This document shows, piece after piece, positions 13,556 through 25,500 of a stretch of 64,000 bases of DNA (position 1 is its first letter; each line of letters opens with the position of its first letter). The stretch covers positions 3,183,235-3,247,234 of the forward strand of contig OX419336.1 of the NCBI GenBank assembly GCA_948470475.1, in the 5' to 3' direction. The stretch is from Galaxea fascicularis (Eukaryota > Cnidaria > Anthozoa > Scleractinia > Euphylliidae). The notes below the pieces were generated by a model. The model made no database searches, was not told the origin of the DNA, and was given only the letters and a program-made list of their open reading frames with translations. Position numbers and translations under genes: made by a program.

Positions 13556-16500
13556 CGGGTACTCCGGTTTTCCCCTCTCCTCAAAAACCAACACTTCTAA
13601 ATTCCAATTCGATCTGGAATGCTCGGACGTTTAATACATGAGCCTCTGGCTTGGGAGATTGGGCAACCACTCCTTACGTTACTGAGCTTAAATAAATTGA
13701 TTTGATTTGATTTGATTTGATTTTGGAGAACACTACCACCCATATCTGAATGAAATTAACAGTAGTCAAAAAGTATTTTGTATAAAATGCTCCTTTGCTT
13801 CTGTTCTTGCTGTAGTGAGACAGTGATTGGCTTTTTCATTATCTTTATGCACTGAAGGGTAGCATTAACACAGTCCTAATGTTACAATAGAGTAGCACCA
13901 ATGTTCCAATAAAACAAACAGTTAAAGTCTCGGCAATTCAACACTGTGAGTTGAAGATTCCATTTTTTAATTCAAACTCTCTGCAAATAAGCAACTACAT
14001 CATGTACTTACAACTGCACAGTAGGTCTTTCAGCTTAAAATGGGAAAGTTTAAAGTGTATTTAATATAGTATTGTTTAAAGAGAACATTTATTTGGTTCT
14101 GGTGAGTAAAATATTAATGTGATCCACCTGTAGATACTTGGAAACAGAACACGTAACATCGCTCAAGATCTGAGGGATCTTGACAGGAACATCGTCAAGG
14201 TCATGAGCAATTTATCTGTAAGTGTCCCAGTTGTAAACATTGATTTGATAGTAGGTATTGCCTTCTGAAAATAAAGAGAAGTGTAGCAGCAAAGTTAATA
14301 ATCAAGAAACCAAGATTAATTTTTTAACTCCCAGTTTTTCTCTTTCAGGAGTTGCATCTTAACATTAACATGATTCCAATACTTTTATTATTAGAGAGGG
14401 GGGGGGGGGGGGTAGTATTATTTTATTTGGCAAGAACAGTATTGTCAATAATTTCGCCTCACATCATTACTACCTAATTAAGTATAATAAATTACATTTA
14501 CCAAGGTTTGCGTAATGTTTAGATAATGGGGCTCATGCCCAGTTATGTAGCAAGTTTTCTCATGTTCAGCCAATCTAATTGTTGTTTCCTGACTTTTGGT
14601 GTTATGTAGAGAGATTTGGATAGAAATGTGAACGACCTGCGAAGTATTGGATCAAACCTTAAGGTAAATATCAGTTCTTGTTCAAGCACTGATATAAGCA
14701 CATTTTAAGTACTAACTTCCTTATTTATAATATGCTCCTTAATTGAGTCTGCGCCCCATGAATGGTTAATTAACTGTTCACTCAGTTGTCTGATGTAATG
14801 CAGTCAATAAGCATTCTCTCTCTACGTATCATTAACGTAGTTCGTTTTGCACTTTTCTTTTTACTCCCCTGACCTGTAAAATGCATGGTCATGTTCAGTA
14901 ACATTTTAAAGTGCACTTAACCCCAAAATATTTTTTTTCGCTAAAATAGAAATTTGGACCTATTCGAAACACGTTGCGGTTTTTTGCCTTTGTTACCAAA
15001 TCCTGGCTTTTAGTAGGCTTCAACACCTACGAACAACTAAGCATCATTTGTTTCATGACTGAGTCAGAAGGGGCGTGGGTCTATTCCTGATTTGATGTCA
15101 CAGTCTATCTTGCATGCATGTTTGTAAAGACTTAACGCGAAGCAAATCAGAAAACAGGTGCCAAGATTTATATTTTTAGCGAAAAATATATTTTGAAGTC
15201 AGGTGCATTTTAACCAGTAAACAGCTAGTAACGTGTAGTAAGATCATGTAGTAACCAGGATGTTATCCCTTTAACTCCCAAGATCTGTTGATTAATTCTC
15301 CTTACTAGCTGCTGTACTGTTCCTTGTACATTAGTTAAGAGAATTTGGGGTTATATCAAGGTAACGCCCTCTGGCTGATAAGTTTGAAAATTCTCATCAC
15401 CTGTGTACTGGACAATGCCTTGATGTTATAAGGAGAAGTTATATACTGATCACTTCTGGGAGTTACAGGGTAAAAAACTCAACTCCTGTTTGAAAAAGTC
15501 TGCTTTGTTACTATTATGCACATTCATCTTTCATTAATCACCATGTATACAGTATACAATATGTATACAGTGTATGCCACCTAAGAGCATTCAGGCCAAG
15601 CGATATCTAGTCGTGTTTGTCATGCAAATCTGGTTTAATGGCCTTTCTGCTGATGAGCCCTATAGCTCATTGTTAGATCATCCAAAGTTCGTGGGCTTGA
15701 CTTCCATTGCGAGAACTTGGTATGTTTTCTGAGCGCTCATTTGTCACCCAGAGAATACAGGGTTTTGCTTTTCAAATGGAGTTGCAGTAGACTTGAGCAA
15801 AGTAGGCAGAGGTGTATGGGCTAAAGAGTTAAACTAATAATTAACAACAGTGCGCATTGCCGACAACTGAGCCATTCACAGGCAGCAAAAATTACTTGTT
15901 GTTGGCCGAAAAGAAAAATCCTAGAACAACATGCAGCACGCAAGGTACAACTGGCTGCTGAATACTATTTGGGCGCAAACGGTCAGAAAAGTAGGTCAAT
16001 GTTATATGGCATCCTTCATTTGTCGGAGTAAGGAAATATTATTTTAATTTTTAGACTAGGGCAAACGATACACTGAAAACAGCAGAAGAGGCAGAGGATT
16101 ATCTTCACACTAGATCATCTGACAACATCAATTCAGTGAGTGTTGTGGCTTAACGTTTTGCTATTTAAATGCAAATAAATATATGGAGGATATTACTAAC
16201 ATGGCCACGCGGAGAAAGCGAATGAGTGAAATATTTGTCCAAATTTTGTAACTCCAAGCATTCATGTAATGTTATGTTTATTATATAAACACCAACGAAA
16301 TACCAAGCGATTTATCATGTAATCATAGCAACAGTGATCTTATAGAAGGTGTTCGCTCACGTGACCAGCGGCTATATTGGGTATTTGAAACAAAAGGAAG
16401 ATATTTCTTATGAATTTTTTTTTCCAGATTGTTTCCAACTTTACTGACCGTGTGCTAGGCTGGGGTTTCCAATTCACTGATCATGTTAAGGATTTGGTGA

Positions 16501-19500
16501 GTTGTTGTCAGTGGAATTGTTTTAGATAATATGGTGATATTTGGTTACGGGATCTAAAGTTGTAAGAGGAAACGTAGCAGAATTGAGGCTTTAACACTTG
16601 TCTTTATTTATGATGTAAAGTTTTTGGATATTGCCCCTGACGGATCTCATGTCAAATAAAATCACACGCTGGAGCATTCGTATTAGTTGTGCTTTACTGC
16701 TTGCAACAAAGCGTGGCGAGAATTTATCCCTTCCAGCACGGCTTACATTTACATGTTGTGAATAGGCCATTTTTCAAAGCGAGTCTTGGTGCTCATCCTT
16801 TCATATGCAAATCAATTTTCATTCTCACGCATATTAAACTCATTTTCATGTGAATGAAAATTGATTTGCATATGAAAGGATGAGTACCAAGACTCGTTTT
16901 GAAAAAGAGGCGTGAGGTAATTCAGAAATGGCCTATTAAGGCCAGGTTCCAGATATTTTTGGTGTTGAATTCCGTCACAACTCAACAATGATTGTACCAT
17001 TGGAAACAAGCTTAAACTGGTTCTTTGATCACTGGGGAAATTCAAAACAAACCTTTATTGGGAGTCTCATAAATCATAAATCGTAAATCATAAATCACAC
17101 AGGGGAGGCAGGATGACCAAGTGGTTTAGGGCGCTGGATTTTAGCCTGAGTATCAGGCCCTATCGGGGAAGCGGGGACGAGGGGAAGGAGGAGGAGAAGG
17201 GCCTGACACAAAGCCATTGATTCGCTTGTGTCCAACATCCAGATTCTGGATGTTACGCTAATTGGTCAAAAGACAATAAGAAACGTCACGTGAGTCAACC
17301 GGAAGTCAAGCTTCCAGCGTAGGGGTTACAGACGCCATATTGAAGTTTACTCTCATGATACATGACAGTTACCGGAAGTGATTTTGTTTGGCTAATTATA
17401 ACACGCGCTGTGTGGGGGTGGAAGGCTTCTGAGAAGCTGTTTGTGTCAGGCGTTTCTTCCTTCGCTTTCTCACTCTTTTTGCCTTCCCCACCCTGGCCTA
17501 GAAACGCCTGATACTCAGGCTAGCTGGATTTCAATGCGGTGACCCGGGTTCCAATCCCGCTCTGGTCACTAGCTGGTGTTTTTCTGGGTAAGTGCCTGGT
17601 TAAACTCCTCGGCCATCCTTGTAAATAGCCAACTGGTTTGCCTCCCGTCAGTTGGGATTCTTACCATGTTATGTTTATTTGAATTATTTGTTTCGTAGGA
17701 TTTGAGTGGGGTGCCTGTAAACTAGCTTGGATATCTAAGTGTACTTCCACTATAAACACAACATTTACTTTTTATTTTTATTACATAAATCACCTGGAAA
17801 ACAGACCTGTTGTGAACGAGTTTGTATTTAGTATGAATGTGAAGTGGCATTCCTCTCTAATGTATTTTTTTAACAAACAGATTCCATTTGTCAGTGCGTG
17901 TGTGCTTTGACAACGCACGGATGACGTTAAAACGTAGTAACCACAAATATATACGTTATGAGCCGCATGCGAGTAGCACGACTGATGGTCTTAACAGGTT
18001 TTGATCTCCCGTGCGTTATCAGAGCACACACGCATGGCCAGATGGAATCGATTTGTTTTATACGTTTTCTTTTCTACTCATGACGTCATTCCTGCGTCTT
18101 TAATCGCAAACTCGTCTCGACCAATCAAAACGCGAGGTCTACACCACCCATTGTTTTATTCATTTTATTTGTTGTTTCCCAACAGCTTAAGAATCACTTG
18201 GGAAGATGCAAACCCGTCACAAATATTTACGATGCAGCTGTCGTTGTCGTCTGCAACCAAGCTCTCTACCCCTTTGTAAGTCGTCAATTTTGCAATAGAA
18301 CCGACCTTTGCAACTTATTCACAGAATAAACGGTGTCAAACAGACGTTTAAAATACTGTTCCTGAACCTTTCCGCTTAGTATGGACACTTTCAGTACCGA
18401 GTGTTTAAGCCACAGGGGAGCCCATGAAAACATGTTTGACTGTAATTCATGCTAGCTTTAATATGGTTAGTCTTATTGGGGCCTGTCAGAGTGTCTTTCA
18501 GTTGAGTGTTGTAAATAATGGTAATTGAACTGAGTGGAGTGCAATCTGGTCTGAAATCATATGCGTGATTTCAAAATCGAACGAGCGCGCAGCGCGAGTT
18601 CGATTTGAAATCACAAGTATGATTTCAGACCAAAATTGGACGACACGAAGTTCATTACCCCTTTATTACACCCATTTTGAAATCACACAGTTTTTTGTCA
18701 ATTTTAATATTTATTTAATGTTCACTTCAGGAAAACCAGTTGAGTTTTGATGGGCTTAAAAATAAGATGTGATTTAGAGCATAAAATGGTGCAATTTGGG
18801 AATAAATTGCACCGTTGTGAGCCAATCAGATTTCATGAATAACGAGTGATTTCAAAATGGGTGTAATAAAACCGAAAACAAAGCAGTTACGAAAACGGCA
18901 CAGTCAACCAATTAGAATTTGAAGTAATGACGTGCAACCGGCGCCAAGCGCGGGAAAATGCGCGCGTGCAAGTCGCGATTTGCTCTGGTTTTGTTTCTGA
19001 TTGCGTGTTTTCAAAGTGTCTGCAGGGATAATTTACTTGTTAAGTTGTGAACGACTAGTGGATTTATACTTAAACAATTAGATTCTTCGCTCTCGATTTC
19101 TATGCGTGACAGCTGATTCGGGCTGCGCCCTCATCAGCTATCACGCGATAAAAAACTCGAGCTCATAATCTAATTGTTGAAGAGACAAAAATACCTTTGC
19201 TGGTTAATTCCAGAGGGGAGTTGGGTGCTCTTGTTTTGCCTTGGTTGACATTAACCGCATTACAAGCCCCAACGTCAACGATCATTTTCTCCAAACGTTT
19301 TTCCAAATATAGTATTCCCTTTTAGATTAGTTGGGAGAATTTGTCTGATCATTGTGATCTTTTGTTCTATAATCTAACTTGTTAGCCTGATCAAGTAGTG
19401 GTATTGTGCGAAGAAGTCGGACCAAAGTCACTACTAGTTATTACGAGTGTGTACTCATCGCGCAGAATGCTATTGTCTTTCGTGACATATACTTGCAGTG

Positions 19501-22500
19501 CATAATTTTACAACGGGCGGCATATCAATTTGCATATCCACGATGAGTCGGCTGTGATTGGTTGACAAATTTAGCTTTGGGAAACTCGACTCTCTCAGGA
19601 GATTTCAACGCCTGTCAATCAAACCGTTCGATGTGTGAAGCGAATCGAAAGGTGTGATACAGTGAACAATAGCGCTCTAAATGAAGGCGGGCAACACTCT
19701 TTGCAAAGGATTTTATAACCGGATTCGTGTGAAGCAATAGTTTTTACATCATGTCTGCTGGGAGAAATAGATTTCACATTGCGTATTTCTAATTATATTA
19801 AGCACGCGCTCTTTAGCTCAGCTGGAGTCCAGTCTCTGTTATGATTGTAACGGCGCGTAAATATGCTTCGTCACAGTCTCCACATTTTTGAATTCACATT
19901 TAATTAAATGGCGAAATCCTGATTACAACAACTATTAGCGAGAGTGCGATTCAACTGAAAGAAACAAAAACACGCGGCAGTTGCATAAATGTTGGAACTG
20001 AAACAAAATAAAGACAAAGTAGGCCGAGAAACGAGAAGCAGTAAAGACACTTACAAACTGTGGTGACAAATACGACCAAAAAACCGAGTATTCCAATAGC
20101 GCTTCACAAACTGTCTTCATGGGAAGACTTCAAAACTCTAGCTTCAGGCGAAGCAAATAATCGGCTCATCCTCGTAAAAACCTGTGAAGCTCACGAGTGA
20201 CGTAAAACAAAGACAGCAAAACATTATAAACAATAGCGTATAGCAAAACGGTACCTCTTAAAACAAGAAAACCTCGTCAGGTTTTTACACCGAGGGTGAC
20301 CCAAATAAAATCTCGACTAACAAGTTTGAAAACACGTGTGCGGTATGAATACTTGTAATAATTTGTTCATGCACCTGTAAGCATGGGCCTTAATAAATTC
20401 AAGGAAGTTGCTACAGTGTACAATGTTAATTTGGGCTAGCACTCGTTTCCATCTCTCAAACTGACTTCGAAGATATACCGCTGGGCAGTTACACCATGGT
20501 TTGGTATGGGTGCTCACTCCACCGTGGGCTCAAAATGTCAGTTCGAGAGATGGAAATAAGTGCAAGCCGAAAGTTTGGTTGTGTGACAGTTTATCACGTG
20601 GCCCCGGTTGTTCAAAGGCTGGATAGCGCTATCCACCGGATAAATATCTATCCAAGTGGATAGTTCAATTAGCTTTCCCATTACTTATCCACTGGATAGT
20701 GATTTATCCGGTGGATAGCGCTATCCAACTTTTGAACAACCGTAGCCTGATGTTTAACGAGTCGTTTTCTAAATTTCTCAAGTGAAAATTTAGTAAATTG
20801 CAGAAAGTGAGGGTAAGATGTTTTTTATTCTTAGAATGGATTCTGGTTCTCCATTGGCTATTGCCTGTTCTTCTTCATCCCCGCAATAATCTTCTGTGTC
20901 AAGCTGGCCAAGCATTATCGTACCATGGATTATGAGCGTGACTTTGATGAGGGAATGGATCGGTGAGTTCATTTTAAAATACTTTTTTTCTGGTGGTTCG
21001 AGAATATGGTGTACAGACCGGGCGTGTTGATAGGGATCAAAACGTGTTTATGTTCCTTCATCCTGGCGGTCGGACCTGAATGAGTCAACAGGTATTTATG
21101 AAGACCACCCTTAATGAAAAAGCGATGTATTTTTATATTCTTTTACGGGGTGCTTTGTGTGTTACGTTACGTTATGTTGTGTTGTGCTTATTTATTTATT
21201 TATTTGTTCGTTTATTCGTTTATTAAACACCAAAAGTTCTTACCGAATCCTATTGAACGGGGACACTGAACACAGCTTTTTAAAGCCCTGCATACATCAA
21301 AGGGTTGGTGCTCGAAGAAGCAAGTTCACAATAGCTTGGAAGTGAAAGCTCGCCAGCGCCGTTACGAATCAAGTGATATTTTGACGTTGTTTCTTAGCTT
21401 GAAGCACATTAGAAACAGAAATGATTGATGAGTATAACTAAGGTAAAAAGGAAAAAGGAATGAGTGTTTCCCTCCTTCTCTGAATTATACCGGGCTAGAT
21501 CAGTTCGTTCATTTTATAAAGTGATGTGTCTGAACACGTTTGAAATCGAATAAAGACTGATTCCGTAGCTCTGGTAGCTAAGTAGCCGCAAGATTTGCCA
21601 GGTCACTCTAAGACGTACGATATCGCACTAAGAGTTCATCTTAGTGGGTTTCCTTGTTTTGCAGTTTTGTCAGTAATGAACTAACGTTATTTATATTCTT
21701 TCCAGGGATGTGTATGAGATGGGCTATCAGAACTCAGTACCACCCCCTGCCTAGTAAGTGATATTTTTTAATCGTCTCTTTCAAAATCCACCGCCCTCCA
21801 TTGAACAGGAAACTTCAGTAGCGACGACGGCAACGGACGATTTCCTCATTTCAAAGTATAACTTCCCACTACTGTAACTCTTTTGCGATTATTCCAACCT
21901 TTTTATCATGTAAAATACCTCAGAATTATCCAGAAACGAAATTACATTGAACGGCACTGAATTGTGGAAACAACGAAAAATTTACCATTTTGTGCTGAGG
22001 TTCTCTACAAAACGTTGAATTTCGTCATTTCACTTTGTTGCCGGCTTTGAAGAGGGCGGCAAAGCAATGACCGAAAACGTAAAACGCGCGTGCAGAGCGA
22101 TTGTTACCAGCCACTCACGTGGCTGGGATGATGACAGACAGCTTTGTTTTCTGACTATTGAGGGTTGAGCGATATCCTGTCTACCGGCCAGCGGAAGCAA
22201 TCATGCGTCGGCCTCATGTTTCCTTTCGAAAAACCGAACAGCGCGCCCGCCCGCCGGTAAGTACGTAGTGTTTCACAGACAATTATCATATTTAGAGGTT
22301 TTGTATGGGCCAGGTTGCAGTGCTCTACCTATCAGAACACTTCATGACAATTGTCAGTGAAACACCACGTACCTACGCGCCCGCCATCTTCAAACCGCTG
22401 TATAGTCTTCAGCGACTGTCTGCTCGCTCCGGCAGTCCGGGTGTCCACTAAGTCACCAAGGCCTTCTACAAGACCTTTCCCAATCAGAACAGACTACAAA

Positions 22501-25500
22501 CAGGATGATTAGTTTCTGTAGTTTTAACAGAATAAACGCAATTACCTGTCGAGAGAAACATTTAGAAATAATACAAACTGTTTTTCGCAGTCTACCATGA
22601 ATAGTCCGTCAAAGTTGGCAAATCCGCGAAAACTAGCCGTGCGGATGGAACTTGCTTAGATCCCTGTTATCCACCAGAACTCCTTCTCTCTCAGACACGA
22701 GCATTTTCTAATTCCTTCAATTGTTGGTTCAGCCTTTATGAGTGTCCTGTATAATAATGGAGTTACTAATTAATTATTGTTATTTTATGGAAGGAGTTAC
22801 CTCTACCTGTGTGCTTGAATCGAGTGGTATTTGTTTCAGCGACAAATTTTTTTGAGTAATTTAGAGTACTAATTAATAGTCATCATTCCTTTGAAATGAG
22901 AGTAATATCGGCGTTTTTACCTTGTTTCCACAGCGACGCGGACAAAAAACACTGGGCCAATCCAAAGTAGGTACAAAGGTTGTTTTTTTGGGTATTTTAT
23001 AACGTGGCAAGTGAATATACAGACAATCTGACAGCCAGAATTGAGGATTACTCTTTTTGACTGTAGTCTTGAAGGCGGTGGCGGGGGAGGGGGTTAATGT
23101 GGTTAAGTTGGAGAGTGGTAGGGTGGGATGTCTCAAATAGCTGTTAAGATTTGCATCCTAAAAGTATTTTTGATTTTCACGATGGCCAATGTCTATTCAC
23201 ACCACAAACAATCACCATGGTGAGTTGTATGGTCTGAAAATTCGTATATGCTTGGTCTGATCTGTTGTAACAAGACAGGGATTTACTAGACACGCCCTCT
23301 ACCAAAAGTTCCTGAGGGAACAGCCCGCCCTCGGCATTTCTTAATTTGATGTTAAGTCTACGACTCCTTCTTGTGTGTGGAAAATGCAGTTACAGTGTTT
23401 TCAAACTCCTGTCACCCTCACACATGTTAGGAGTCTTATTATCTTATTATTTAGCTTGTGCTTCCGGTTATGTTCGAGCTTGCATTCTCCCATGTTTGCT
23501 TGTGTTGTATGAGCGCATGCATGCGGTTTACATATAGGTTTCTAGTGCTTGTGGTTATGCTGATAGTACCCTTGTGCTTGCGTCTCAGGTGTAAAAAGCA
23601 CTAGCGAAGCGTAATACCGCTTTGGGTGTAAAGTTGAATCTTTTTAACATAATTTTAATGCTCATTCAACGACGTCTATGTGACAAATTCTTTCTAGCAG
23701 AGAACTTACTTTTTAAACTTTTAACGGAGGTAAGGTTAATGATATTCTAGAGTTTAAGAAACTAAACCATTCTAAAATCAAACCTTTTTTAATGATTCAT
23801 TTTTCGTGCCTGGACGTCTAATTGCCATAACACAGTTGCTAACGTAAAGTTCTTATAAGGGGCAGCTAAATTTACTATCCAGTAGTAATTCTATCATAAC
23901 CGTTAGAAACAGTCACTAAACTCAACCGGGGTGCAGTTAAAAATGAGTGGGTTTATAATGAATTCAATTAAATTGCTGGCAAATAAAATAGACAGGGCTG
24001 CCTTTTATAAGCAAGTAACTGTTAACACATACGCATATCACAAAATAGATTACGTCGGTTACCTCACAAGGATACCAGTAAGATTCGCGCATTCGAGTGC
24101 AGCCCGCTCAGCTTCGTCCTGAGGAGCTCAATAAAGAGTAGCCTCCCACGCAGTCGTATAGGCCATTCCGAATTATCTTAGGCCTCTTTTTCAAAGCGAG
24201 TCTAGGTGCTCATCCTTTCATATGCAAATCAATTTTCATTCACGCGCAAACTAAACTCATTTTCAAGTGAATGAAAATTGATTTGCATATGAAACGATGT
24301 GCACGTAGACTCGCTTTGAAAAAGAGGCCTGAGGTAATTCGGAAACGGCCTATTTCACTCCCGCCCCATGCACAAATGTTTGTGGGTACTACCCCCCTCA
24401 CAATAACTGTGATGGAGGCTACATAAACAGCACCACTGGAAAGTGCTGCTCAGGAGTTTTTTATTTGAGTGATTTCACCCATAGACTCCAAAGTTAGACC
24501 CACCTTGTACTCAATGAACAGCACTTCTAATGCACAGACCTTAGAAATTCATACACAGACTTGAAAGAAATAGCTTTTTTGCAGCTTAAGGGGGTGTTAC
24601 ACCTGAACGCCATTTTTCCGCCACTTGACATGGCTTTAATGGAAATATCTCGTTCACGTTTCAAGTAATCCAAAAACCCTGTCATCATATCGTGAATCTG
24701 TCTTGTGGGGTATTTTGTGAATTTTTGGGTGATTTTTGGGTATATTTGGGAGGGGTAGTTATTTCTAGAAAGATTGGTACAATGAAGAGAAATAAGAAAT
24801 ATTGAAGATTTAGTGAAGTTTTAAAATTAGAATTTGTAGTTAATGATTAATAGACGGACACCAAGTTAGTCCACTAGCAACCTGGGGTGCTCTTGCGTGG
24901 GTGTCCACTGTCTGTTAGTGTTCCAAAAATTATTTAGTTTCTTCTAACCCTTCTTCAAGACCTCTTCAAATTTCAGGTGTATCGCCCCCTTAAATAACAA
25001 CATGACATGAAATGCTCGGTCATTCGCTTTCAGTTAAAAATATGGCCTAAGTTGCGCATTTTGTTCATAGACACTATATAAAAAAATATGTGAACATTTA
25101 AGTTCTTAAGAGCTGTGCTTTACTGACTGTCCTCAAACAACACCTTCCTCGTATGTGGGCAGTCACATCAGAGATAGCTTTCACAAATAACTTTTATTGT
25201 AGTTGAACCTGTGGTGAAATATTCCTTGAATAAATAAGGCATCCAGACGAAATGAATGACCAATCAGTTGTGCATCATTTGAATTTCAAACCGCTGACAA
25301 CTGAAGTGAAGCTATTGCAAACAAGGCAGAAAATCAAGCAAAACTGATAAGGGCTTTGAACTATTTTACAGCACGAAAAAAGTGAGTGTCCTTGATTATG
25401 GCGTCTGTTGTGATCGGTTGACAAATTACCGCTTATTGTTTGGACAATCGCAGTTTGGAAGATACAAACGGACAACTTGTTGATTTTAAACTTCAGGGAC

